Made by a program: the position numbers and the translations under genes. Below are positions 28,360 to 36,648 of a DNA stretch of 64,000 nt, in pieces; within the stretch, counting starts at the first letter, position 1; each line of letters opens with the position of its first letter. Below the pieces are notes generated by a model. That model was given only the letters and a program-made list of their open reading frames with translations. It had not been told where the DNA came from and made no database searches. The DNA comes from Mycolicibacterium llatzerense (GTDB taxonomy: Bacteria > Actinomycetota > Actinomycetes > Mycobacteriales > Mycobacteriaceae). The stretch lies in NCBI RefSeq assembly GCF_000878195.1, contig NZ_JXST01000013.1:62001-126000 (forward strand), given 5' to 3'.

Positions 28360-28551
28360 ATGAAGAACACCCTGAAGCGCGTCACCGTGTGGTTGTCCAT
28401 CGCCGCGGTCGGCGGGGCACTTGTGGTGGCACCCGTCGCCGCCGCCGACACCAACCCGACAGTCCCCAATGGCACCGATACCTACAGCCAGTATCAGAAC
28501 GGCGAGCACAACTCGAATGCCCCGGCCGGCCACATCGATCAATCGTTCTGA
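28360..28551 (+). CDS. Tiny secreted protein ending AGHIDQSF
   Basis: A 63-residue protein: signal peptide 1-29 (cleavage near AAA-DT), then a 34-residue polar mature chain (QYQNGEHNSN) ending AGHIDQSF. The leader just before the start contains a 15-base string (28343-28357) repeated exactly upstream of the 47-residue gene at 30699-30842, which marks the two as paralogues. Function unknown. Confidence 0.65.
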   Translation: MKNTLKRVTVWLSIAAVGGALVVAPVAAADTNPTVPNGTDTYSQYQNGEHNSNAPAGHIDQSF

Positions 28552-28635
28552 CGCTTCGGTCCAGTCGCCGTCGGTGCCGCCCTGACCGCGGTTAGGGTCG
28601 GTGACGAGATCAGGCGACCAGGCGGGAGGCGGCGA

Positions 28636-30186
28636 ATGAATCCGGCACGATGGAATCCGGCTGTCTCCACCCCGCCGTGGTACGTCGGACTGCTCGTCGC
28701 CGCCGGCCTGATCGCCGCCGAGGTCGCGGTGGTGCGGCTGCTGCGCGATCCCCCGCCGCACAGCACCTATGCCATCGTCTTCATGTTCGGGGTGCTGGTG
28801 ATGAGCGCGGGCTGGGGCCTGGGTCTGTCCGTACTGACCACCGTCGCCAGCGCCATCGCCTACCTGCAGGTGCATCTGGACGGCGGCCCGCTGCTGCCGC
28901 TCAAGCCGATCGATGTCCTCACCCTCTCCGTGTTCCTCCCGATCGCCGGAATCGCGAATGTCCTTGGCTGGCAACTGCGTACCCGTGCCCGCGACGCGCA
29001 CCAGAGCTGGCAGGTCGCCACCGAGGCAACCGAGCGGGTGAGCGAACTCGCCGACCAGCAGGGTGCGCTGCGACGTGTCGCGACCCAGATCGCCGAGGGC
29101 AGATCACCGGCCGACGTCCTGTCGAGCGTGGCCGACGAAGTCGCCGCGGTGCTGCACGTGCGCAACGCCGGGCTGGTCCGCTACGAGCCCGGCGGCACCG
29201 CAACTCTTGTTGCCGCACACGACGAGCCGGGCCTCACGACGGTCTCCGTCGGGACCACCTTTCCCCTCGACGGCGACGACGTCATCGCGATGGTCCGGAC
29301 GACGGGTCGCCCCGCACGGATGGACACCCACGCCGACGGTTCGGCGGCGGCGCTCGTCCGCGACCTCGGTCTGCACGCGTGCGTCGGCGTGCCCATCACG
29401 GTCGACGGACAGCTTTGGGGCGCAATGATTGTCGGCACGTCCGGTCCGGACGCCCTGCCCGCCGACACCGAACCCTGTCTGACGGATTTCGCCGAACTCA
29501 TCGCCACGGCCATCGCCAACGCCCACGCGCGCGCCGAGCTCGTCGCGTCCCGCGCCCGCATCGTCACCGCCTCCGACAACGCCCGCCGCAGCATCGAACG
29601 CGACCTGCACGACGGTGCCCAGCAGCGGCTCGTCACGCTGGCGCTGCAGGTTCGCACCCTGCAGATGGCGATCCCGCAGGACCCCGCCGAACTCCAGTCC
29701 CGTATCGCGGGCATCGGTGACGGGCTGCGGACCGCCAGCGACGAGCTGCGCGAGCTCGCGCACGGGGTGCATCCCGCGATCCTGTCCCGCGGCGGGCTGC
29801 GTCCGGCACTGCGCGACCTCGGCCGCCGGGCGCCGCTGCCGGTCGAGGTGCACGTCGACGTCCCGGTGCGGCTGCCGCAAGCCGTTGAGATCGCCGCCTA
29901 CTACACCGTCGCCGAGGCCCTCACCAACGCCGCCAAGCACGCCCAGGCGTCCGTGGTCACCGTGAACGTCGACACCGACGCCACGTCGCTGCGCATCTCG
30001 GTCGCTGACGACGGAGTCGGCGGGGCGTCCCTCGATGCCGGCAGTGGATTGCTCGGCCTCGAGGACCGGGTGGCCGCGCTCGGCGGCAAGTTGCGCCTGA
30101 CCAGCACCGCGGGCGCCGGCACCACCATGGTCGCGGAGATGCCGCTGGCGGACGAGCCGCTGTCCGCCGGCACAGATACCGGCTAG
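28636..30186 (+). CDS. Membrane sensor histidine kinase (DUF4118, GAF, HisKA_3)
   Basis: A 516-residue kinase. Three or four membrane segments fill residues 14-115 (DUF4118/KdpD-like), a linker helix leads to a GAF domain (about 150-305), then HisKA_3 with His325 in ERDLHDGAQQR and a HATPase with ALTNAAKHA and VADDGVGGA. It should autophosphorylate and pass phosphate to a NarL-type regulator. GGGAGGCGG lies 2-10 bases before the ATG. The neighbouring receiver gene begins about 40 bases after its stop. Confidence 0.88.
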   Translation: MNPARWNPAVSTPPWYVGLLVAAGLIAAEVAVVRLLRDPPPHSTYAIVFMFGVLVMSAGWGLGLSVLTTVASAIAYLQVHLDGGPLLPLKPIDVLTLSVFLPIAGIANVLGWQLRTRARDAHQSWQVATEATERVSELADQQGALRRVATQIAEGRSPADVLSSVADEVAAVLHVRNAGLVRYEPGGTATLVAAHDEPGLTTVSVGTTFPLDGDDVIAMVRTTGRPARMDTHADGSAAALVRDLGLHACVGVPITVDGQLWGAMIVGTSGPDALPADTEPCLTDFAELIATAIANAHARAELVASRARIVTASDNARRSIERDLHDGAQQRLVTLALQVRTLQMAIPQDPAELQSRIAGIGDGLRTASDELRELAHGVHPAILSRGGLRPALRDLGRRAPLPVEVHVDVPVRLPQAVEIAAYYTVAEALTNAAKHAQASVVTVNVDTDATSLRISVADDGVGGASLDAGSGLLGLEDRVAALGGKLRLTSTAGAGTTMVAEMPLADEPLSAGTDTG

Positions 30187-30227
30187 CAGGAATGCCCAAC
30201 CAGCATCCCTGCGCGACAATGCAATAC

Positions 30228-30599
30228 ATGACGAACCGCCAATCCCTGCGATGCGTCATCGTCGACGACAACGCCGACTACCTGGCCGCTGCAACGGCGC
30301 TCCTGCAGCAGGGCGACATCGAGGTCGTCGGTACCGCGCAGTCGATCTCGGACGGGATGCACACCGTCGAACGCCTCCGACCCGACGTCGCGCTGGTGGA
30401 TGTGAACCTCGGCGAGGAAAACGGATTCGACCTGGTCGCTCAACTGAACTCCCACTCCGGCACCGCCGACGTCATGGCCATCCTGACCTCGACGTTCACC
30501 GAGCTGCCCGTCGCGGATCTCACGACCGCCGACGCACCCCCGAGATTTCTGCCGAAACTCGATCTGTCGGGTGACGCGATCCGCGCCCTCATCGGCTGA
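30228..30599 (+). CDS. Receiver-only response regulator
   Basis: A 123-residue receiver domain with no output domain. Acid pocket VIVDDN, phospho-acceptor Asp58 in VALVDVNLG, Thr in AILTSTF, Lys110 in FLPKLDL, so it should be phosphorylatable. It may act by protein contact or as a phosphate sink for the kinase upstream. The start is uncertain; ATG codons also occur at 30192 and 30219. Confidence 0.75.
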   Translation: MTNRQSLRCVIVDDNADYLAAATALLQQGDIEVVGTAQSISDGMHTVERLRPDVALVDVNLGEENGFDLVAQLNSHSGTADVMAILTSTFTELPVADLTTADAPPRFLPKLDLSGDAIRALIG

Positions 30600-30698
30600 C
30601 CGCACAGCACCGCACAGACGAATCGACCCGGCTCCCTGTCAGTGTCACCCCTGGAGAAGCACTGGTCTGTGGAGCCGGGCCGGTCGGCGGGCGCGCGA

Positions 30699-30842
30699 TC
30701 AGAAAGGCTGATCCAGCGCGCCGGCGGTCTGGTCGGTCTCGTCGTGGTGGGTGTCCGCGCCGGCGACGGGCGCCAGGGTGACAGCCCCGACCGCGGCGAC
30801 GGCGGCCAACCAGGGGGCAAAGTGCTTGGCGGTGAGCTTCAT
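30699..30842 (-). CDS. 47-residue secreted peptide ending AGALDQPF
   Basis: A very short gene. The start ATG is 30842-30840 and the stop 30701-30699. Residues 1-29 are a signal peptide (MKLTAKHFAPWL, then an Ala/Val core, cleavage near AGA-DT). The mature peptide is only about 18 residues (THHDETDQ... ) ending AGALDQPF. The 15 bases before the start (30844-30858) match exactly the leader of the 63-residue gene at 28360. This repeat argues the gene is real. Confidence 0.65.
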   Translation of the reverse strand: MKLTAKHFAPWLAAVAAVGAVTLAPVAGADTHHDETDQTAGALDQPF

Positions 30843-30949
30843 CTCGGTGCTCGCTTTCAGGTCGACGGCCGGTGTACCGGAGTGCTTCCATCGTCCTGTT
30901 TGACCTGCGCGTTTGTCGCTCCTGCAGGCACCCGTTCCGGCTAGCAGCT

Positions 30950-30977
30950 AGCTGGCAGACGCCACCTGCGGCCAGCT
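30950..30977 (-). terminator. Weak hairpin after the P450 gene
   Basis: AGCTGGC and GCCAGCT, loop of 14 bases, two bases past the P450 stop. No U-tract. Confidence 0.3.
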
Positions 30978-30978
30978 G

Positions 30979-32358
30979 TCAGTGCGGGGCTACCGGGCAC
31001 CTCGGCTGCGCGGTCTCACCCGCCACCGGAACCTGATGACGTGCGCGAACGGTGATGCGTGCGCCCTGGTCGGGGATCAGCGTGACGTGCTTGAGCCGCT
31101 GGCCCTCGCCGTCCGCGGCGGTGATTTCCAGCTCGGTGCGGCGCAGCACCTCCCGCAGCACGACGCGCATCTCGACCAGCGCGAACGTCGCGCCGAGACA
31201 GCGCCGGTTGCCGCCGCCGAACGGCAGCCACGTGGTCGGGCCGGGGACGGTGCCGACCATCCGGTCCGGGTCGAAGCGCTCGGGGTCGACGTACTGCTCG
31301 GCGCTGGCATGCACCAGACCGACGCCCGGCACGACCATGACGCCCTTGGGCAGCCGGTAGCCCCCGATCTCCACCGGCTCGGTCAGCACCCGGCCGACGT
31401 CGTAGACCACTGGGCGGATACGCAGCACTTCGCGCCCGATCGCGTCGAGGTACTCGTCGCCGGCCGGATCCCCGGCCGCACTCGCGTGGGCCGCTGCCAC
31501 GGCCTTTCCCAGCGCATCCGGGTGCCGCGTCAGGCGTTCCAGAGTCCAGGACAGGGCGGTCGCGGTGGTGTCGTGGCCGGCAGCCAACAGCGTCATCAAT
31601 TGGTCGCGCAGCTCGCGGTCGGTGATGTGCCGGCCGTCCTCGTCGGCGGCCCGGATCAGCATCGCCAGGACGTCGGTGCGCTGGGAGAGCTCCGGGTCGG
31701 CCCGCCGTTCGGCGATCTCGGCGTAGAGCAGCGCGTCTGCTGCCACCAGCCGCTTCTTCACGACGGTCCATGGCCACACGCGGTACAGCTGCGGGCGTGC
31801 GATCGACAGTGCCGCAACGCCGTTCAGATCAAGGAGTTTCGGCAGCGCGGTGCGTAGCGCGGCGAGACGATCCGGGTCGGTCGCGCCGATCACCGTCTGC
31901 AGGATCACTTCGAGCGTGAGCGCCGACATGTGCGGCGCCACCGCGAATTCTGTTCTCACCGGCCAGTTCTCGATGGACTCCACGGCGATGGCGGCCATCG
32001 CGCCCGTCTGCCGGTCGACGGCGCCGCGCGTGAACGGTTTGAGCATCAACCGCCGCCGGTCGGCGTGCACCTCGTCGTCGACGACCAGGACCGAGTGCTC
32101 GCCCACCAGCCCCTTGAGCATCGAATTGGCCTCGCCCGCATGGAAAATGTGCGGATCGCCGGCGAACACCTGCTTGATGTGGTCGGGATCGGTCAAGTAG
32201 ACGAAGGTCCCCAACGAGACGATCCGCAGGGTGAACATGGCACCGTATCGCCGCTCGCATTTGGCGACGAAACCCGGCCAGTCTCGCAGCAAGAGTGCGG
32301 CCTGAGCCGCCGCCGGTAGCCGCGGCCCCGGAGGCAGATCGGTTCCTCGATGACGCAT
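30979..32358 (-). CDS. Cytochrome P450
   Basis: A 459-residue P450. I-helix AAGHDTTATALSW, ExxR as EVLR, and heme-binding FGGGNRRCLG with Cys387. An N-terminal PPGPRLPA-like proline segment is present, and there is no membrane anchor. Substrate unknown; mycobacterial P450s of this kind act on sterols, fatty acids or terpenoids. No ferredoxin or reductase gene is adjacent, though the FHA redox fusion is nearby. Confidence 0.88.
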   Translation of the reverse strand: MRHRGTDLPPGPRLPAAAQAALLLRDWPGFVAKCERRYGAMFTLRIVSLGTFVYLTDPDHIKQVFAGDPHIFHAGEANSMLKGLVGEHSVLVVDDEVHADRRRLMLKPFTRGAVDRQTGAMAAIAVESIENWPVRTEFAVAPHMSALTLEVILQTVIGATDPDRLAALRTALPKLLDLNGVAALSIARPQLYRVWPWTVVKKRLVAADALLYAEIAERRADPELSQRTDVLAMLIRAADEDGRHITDRELRDQLMTLLAAGHDTTATALSWTLERLTRHPDALGKAVAAAHASAAGDPAGDEYLDAIGREVLRIRPVVYDVGRVLTEPVEIGGYRLPKGVMVVPGVGLVHASAEQYVDPERFDPDRMVGTVPGPTTWLPFGGGNRRCLGATFALVEMRVVLREVLRRTELEITAADGEGQRLKHVTLIPDQGARITVRARHQVPVAGETAQPRCPVAPH

Positions 32359-32467
32359 GTTCGCTCACCCCCATCGGTAAGCCGACTCTACCCATTCGCC
32401 ACATGGCACGGGGTCGGACGCTGACTTATCATCAGCATCTGCGGCACACTACCGAGGCGGCGACAAG

Positions 32468-33322
32468 GTGGAACAGAAGCGGCACTACGTGGCTATCGGC
32501 CGCGGCGAAGGTCTGGTCGCCCGATTCGGTGACGTGCTGGCGTACATCGCCGACGCCGCCAGGGCCCGTCCTCTCCTCCAGGTGCTCACGACCGCCCCGC
32601 CGCCGGCATTGCCCCACGCGCTCGCCACGTTGGCGTCCGGGCCGGAGTCCGACACCGTGCCGCCCTTCGGCGCGCTCGTGCCGGCGGGCGACGGGCTGCA
32701 CCTCATCGTGCGGGGCGAGGTGATCGCCGACGTCGAGGCGGGCGGCGGTCACCGGCGGGTCAGCGCCGGCGGCCGGCCGTTGGTCGACGAGATCGTCGCG
32801 CCGTGGTTCGACCGGATCACGATCTGCACCGCCACAACGACATTCGTGCCCTGCGCGGAGACCGATCTGGTCGCCGGGGTGGTGCCCGGTGCCGGCTTCG
32901 TATTGCAGGCGAGTCGGGCGCGGTCAGCTGCCCAGCAGCCACCACCGCAAGCACCCGCGACCACGCGCGCCCGTCCCGTCACCGGAGCGCTGACCGCTGA
33001 CGACGGGGCCGCGTATCCCTTGGACCGCACGTACATCATCGGCCGCAACCCGATGGTCGACCCCGCGGTGACCAGCGGGGCAGCGACACCCATCAGCCTG
33101 CCCGACGACCCGCAGGTGTCCCGGGTCCACGCGTATGTCACGGTCAACGGCGGCATGGTGTTGATCCGCGACGCGGGAACCGCCGCCGGCACCCACATCG
33201 CGGCGCCGGGAGACCACGTCTGGACGCAGATCGGCGACCAGCCCTTCGAGTTGCTGCCGGGCTGCTACCTGCGGATCGGCCAGAAAATCCTCACCTACGA
33301 GGTATCACCCCAGAGTCAGTAG
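32468..33322 (+). CDS. FHA-domain protein
   Basis: A 284-residue protein. The N-terminal 150 residues have no recognised domain; a Pro/Ala/Gln linker follows; the FHA domain is at about 185-280 (YIIGRNP, VSRVHAYV, GTHI). FHA domains bind phosphothreonine, so a Ser/Thr kinase partner is likely; one lies 5 kb away. Starts at GTG 32468. Its last 7 bases overlap the convergent FHA redox fusion. Confidence 0.72.
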   Translation: MEQKRHYVAIGRGEGLVARFGDVLAYIADAARARPLLQVLTTAPPPALPHALATLASGPESDTVPPFGALVPAGDGLHLIVRGEVIADVEAGGGHRRVSAGGRPLVDEIVAPWFDRITICTATTTFVPCAETDLVAGVVPGAGFVLQASRARSAAQQPPPQAPATTRARPVTGALTADDGAAYPLDRTYIIGRNPMVDPAVTSGAATPISLPDDPQVSRVHAYVTVNGGMVLIRDAGTAAGTHIAAPGDHVWTQIGDQPFELLPGCYLRIGQKILTYEVSPQSQ

Positions 33323-36300
33323 GCGAGCCTGTCGGCGTCGGACAGAATCTCCCAATTGCCCGTCCGCAACACCCGCAGTGCCTCCGGGCCGACACGTCGC
33401 TGCTCGCGGACCGCTTTCTGCACAGCCGCGAGGTCAGCCGGATGGTGCCCGAGCACCGTGGCACCGACGGCACGGCCGCGTGACACCACGAGCCGGCGAT
33501 AGGACGGCGCCGCAGGCCGATCGATGACCACCACCTCGCCGCCCGGGCCGGGGTCCACCGGACCGATCGAAAACAGCTCCAATTCAACGCCTTTGAGGAT
33601 GGTCGGTGGCGTCTCGACCGGGACGGTCCGGTCACCGCCGAGCGCATTGACGGCAGCTGCCTCGGCTTGTTCCGTGGCCACCGGCCATAAGCCGAGCACC
33701 CGCCCGCCATGCTCGGCCACGTCGCCGGCCGCGTAGACGCCGGGCACCCGGGTCTGCATCCGGTCGTCGACCAGTACCCCTTTGCCGACGGGAAGGCCGG
33801 CGTCCCTGGCCAATTCGATGTTGGGCCGGATGCCGGTGGCAGCCAGGAACACCTCGCACGACAGGATCCGGCCGTCCTTGAACCGCACCCCGGTGACGGC
33901 AGGGTCGCCCCGCACTTCCGCGGTTTCCGCCTTGTGAGTGATGGTGATTCCCGCCCTGGCGAAGTGCTCGGCCACGAGCTGCGAGCAGCGCGCGTCGATC
34001 TGCTTGCTCAGCAACCGGGTCCCGCGTTCCAGCACCGTCACGCGCAGCCCGAGCTGATGTAGGCAGTAGGCCGCCTCCAGCCCCAGCAGGCCACCACCTG
34101 CCACGACCGCATGGCGGGCCCGACGCTCCTGCACGTAGGAGCGGATCCGCATGGCATCGGCCGCCGACCGCAGCACGACGCTGCCGGGCCGGTTCAAGCC
34201 GGGGATGTCGGGCACCGCGGCGCTCGATCCCATGGCCAGGACCAACCTGTCGTAGGGCAGCTTCTCACCAGTGCCCAACCGGACCAGCTGCGACCGCAGA
34301 TGGATGCCGGTGGCCCAGGTGTTCAGCCATGCGGTGACGCCATGCTCGTCGTACCACTGCTCGGGCAGCAGGTACAGCCCTTGCATCGCGGACCTGCCGT
34401 ACACCAGCCGGGAGATGCCCATCCGGTTGTACAGACCGTGAGGTTCGGCTCCCACCACATGGATTTCGCAGTCGGGGTGCCCGCGGCGCAGGAAATCCGC
34501 GGCCGTCACTCCCGCGATGCCGTTGCCGATCACCACGACGCTGACGATCGAGCGGTCGTAGCCGACCGGCCTGCTCGCGGTGGTGTCGGCGCGTTCGGGC
34601 GTCAGCGACACCGTCACATCCCCGCCCTGAATCCGGGCGCAGCATGCCATTCGGCTGGACTTGCCGAGCCCCAGTCGGTTCAGGGTCTTGAGCTCGTCGG
34701 CCTCGGCTGGTGACAGACAACCCATCCCTTCGACGATCGATACCGGGTCGGCACCGCACACGCCCATCCGGCAGCCCGCCTCGATCGCCTGCCCACTGCT
34801 TTCCGCGACATCGAGCAGACTCATCCCGATGTCGGCCCCGACGGGGTCCGATCCCGATTCGAAACGCACTCGCACAGCACCGCTTTCGGCGGCAGGGCCG
34901 GCCGCGGCGGCCGGCATCGTCGGCGTGTTCAGCAGCACCGGCTCTGCACGGGCACCGGTGAGATAGGCGAACTGCAGTTCGCTGACCCGGGTGCGGGCCA
35001 GCCACCACAAGGTCAGGACCCCGATCACCACGGTGATGGGCCACCGCAACCAAGGTGCGTCGACGCCGGTGATCTGTCGCAGGGAGTCGGTGAGGATGGG
35101 GCCGGAGAACCAGTAGTAGGCATTGATCGCCACTGCCGCGAAACCCGCCGTCAGCATCGCCTGACTGAGCGGTGTGACGGCCTGCAGCACGTAGCAGAGT
35201 CCGACGCTCACCAACACGAAAAGCGCCAGCACACCGTACTTTTCGGTCGCCGTCCCACCCTGCTGGGCATGCACCGTGAAGAAACCGATGATGAATCCCG
35301 GTAGGGCCGCCGCGAACAGGACGCGCGGCGCGCTCCACCGCGGTTCGGGGTCCGCCATGTCGGCCTGCCAGGCCGCCCGGGGTTTGAAGTCGTAACAGTT
35401 CTTCGCACATCCGACGCAGGACTCACAGTGACTGTTCGGCGACGTGACATACGGCGTCTGGCCGTAGGTGCGCTGCAGCGGCAGCAGCGGGCAGATGGTG
35501 GAGCACCAACCGCTCTTGCCCTTGAACGCCAGACCCCCGGCGAAGGCTGACGCGATGATCACCGCCAGCACCGCACCCATCGCCGGGCCGTTGCGGTCCA
35601 GGCCGGCCAGTCGTGCCCCGGCGATGCCGAAGAACAGGGCCGCAGCCATCAGGAAGCTGTTGCGCGTCCACCACCCCGGCGCGGTGGCGGCCCGGCTGAA
35701 ACCGGCCACCCGCGGTAGCTGATTCGACGCCGACAGCGGGCAGATGTTGCGCCACACGCCCGGTGCGATGAAGAACAGCGCCGGCCACAGCGGGACGATG
35801 ACGCGGAAGAAGACGAACAGTCCGGCCGCTGGCCGCACGAACATCGTGACCACTACCGCGAAGTACGCCAGCACGCTGCCGACCCGCGCCAGCTGCCACA
35901 CCCGGCGCGAAATCGTGTGCGGCAGTTCGGTGTACGGCGGAAACAGGTCCTTGGTGCCGGTGGGATCGATACCCAGCGCCCGCTCCGCCAGCCGCAGGCC
36001 CGCCGGCCGCACAGGGGTCCCTGCGGCCGCTGGGACCGGGACCTCGAGGAGTTTCACCATCTGCATGGTCCGCGTCGGATCATGGGCGACCGCGGCGGCC
36101 GGCGGTTGATCCGCGGTCAGCGGTTTGGGGGCGTGCAGCACGATGATCTCGGTCCGCCCCAACCGGATCACGTCACCGGTCGACAACGTGCCGCGCCCCG
36201 TCAGTGCCACGCCGTTGACGGTGCTGCCGTTGCTGCTGCCGAGGTCGACGACCGACAGCGCCATCGGGCTCGGCACCAGGCGCAGATGTCGGCGGGACAC

Positions 36301-36420
36301 CTCACCGTCGGCGAGGTTGACGCCGTCGCACTCGCGGCCGAACAGCAGCGGCCTGCTGAGCGTCAACCGGCGAGCCGGCCTGCCCCATTCGCGGACCTCG
36401 ATCACCGGCGGCTCAGCCAT
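33316..36420 (-). CDS. FHA-membrane-Fe/S-flavin oxidoreductase fusion
   Basis: A 1034-residue multidomain protein. FHA domain at 6-98 (Gly28-Arg29, SRRH 42-45, DLGSSNGSTVNG 59-70). Six or so membrane segments at about 180-475, with cysteine motifs CSTICP (306-311) and CESCVGCAKNC (332-342) for a 4Fe-4S cluster, as in NapH-type proteins. Next a 2Fe-2S ferredoxin-like domain (about 515-605; Cys550, Cys555, Cys593/594; the usual third Cys is Asp558). Last a FAD/NAD oxidoreductase (VVVIGNGIAGVTAADFL 628-644; VAGGGLLGLEAA). GGGGAG lies 6 bases before the ATG. Likely a membrane electron-transfer enzyme gated by phosphorylation. Confidence 0.85.
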   Translation of the reverse strand: MAEPPVIEVREWGRPARRLTLSRPLLFGRECDGVNLADGEVSRRHLRLVPSPMALSVVDLGSSNGSTVNGVALTGRGTLSTGDVIRLGRTEIIVLHAPKPLTADQPPAAAVAHDPTRTMQMVKLLEVPVPAAAGTPVRPAGLRLAERALGIDPTGTKDLFPPYTELPHTISRRVWQLARVGSVLAYFAVVVTMFVRPAAGLFVFFRVIVPLWPALFFIAPGVWRNICPLSASNQLPRVAGFSRAATAPGWWTRNSFLMAAALFFGIAGARLAGLDRNGPAMGAVLAVIIASAFAGGLAFKGKSGWCSTICPLLPLQRTYGQTPYVTSPNSHCESCVGCAKNCYDFKPRAAWQADMADPEPRWSAPRVLFAAALPGFIIGFFTVHAQQGGTATEKYGVLALFVLVSVGLCYVLQAVTPLSQAMLTAGFAAVAINAYYWFSGPILTDSLRQITGVDAPWLRWPITVVIGVLTLWWLARTRVSELQFAYLTGARAEPVLLNTPTMPAAAAGPAAESGAVRVRFESGSDPVGADIGMSLLDVAESSGQAIEAGCRMGVCGADPVSIVEGMGCLSPAEADELKTLNRLGLGKSSRMACCARIQGGDVTVSLTPERADTTASRPVGYDRSIVSVVVIGNGIAGVTAADFLRRGHPDCEIHVVGAEPHGLYNRMGISRLVYGRSAMQGLYLLPEQWYDEHGVTAWLNTWATGIHLRSQLVRLGTGEKLPYDRLVLAMGSSAAVPDIPGLNRPGSVVLRSAADAMRIRSYVQERRARHAVVAGGGLLGLEAAYCLHQLGLRVTVLERGTRLLSKQIDARCSQLVAEHFARAGITITHKAETAEVRGDPAVTGVRFKDGRILSCEVFLAATGIRPNIELARDAGLPVGKGVLVDDRMQTRVPGVYAAGDVAEHGGRVLGLWPVATEQAEAAAVNALGGDRTVPVETPPTILKGVELELFSIGPVDPGPGGEVVVIDRPAAPSYRRLVVSRGRAVGATVLGHHPADLAAVQKAVREQRRVGPEALRVLRTGNWEILSDADRLAY

Positions 36421-36648
36421 GGTCAGCTCCCCGAGAAGTCGTCACCACGCAGCGCCCGGATGATCTGGGCGAAATTCTCGTGGTCAGCTTAGGTCCGTCG
36501 CGAACGGTTTGCCGTCCAATCCGCCCTTGTTGGCACGCTGGTTTCGCTGAAATACCGGTGGAGGGTCTGAGCAGCGGCTCACGCTACGGGAGCGGCCTCA
36601 CCTCCACTGGCAGCCGCCACCTCGGTGCGACTAGCTCATCGCGCCGTA

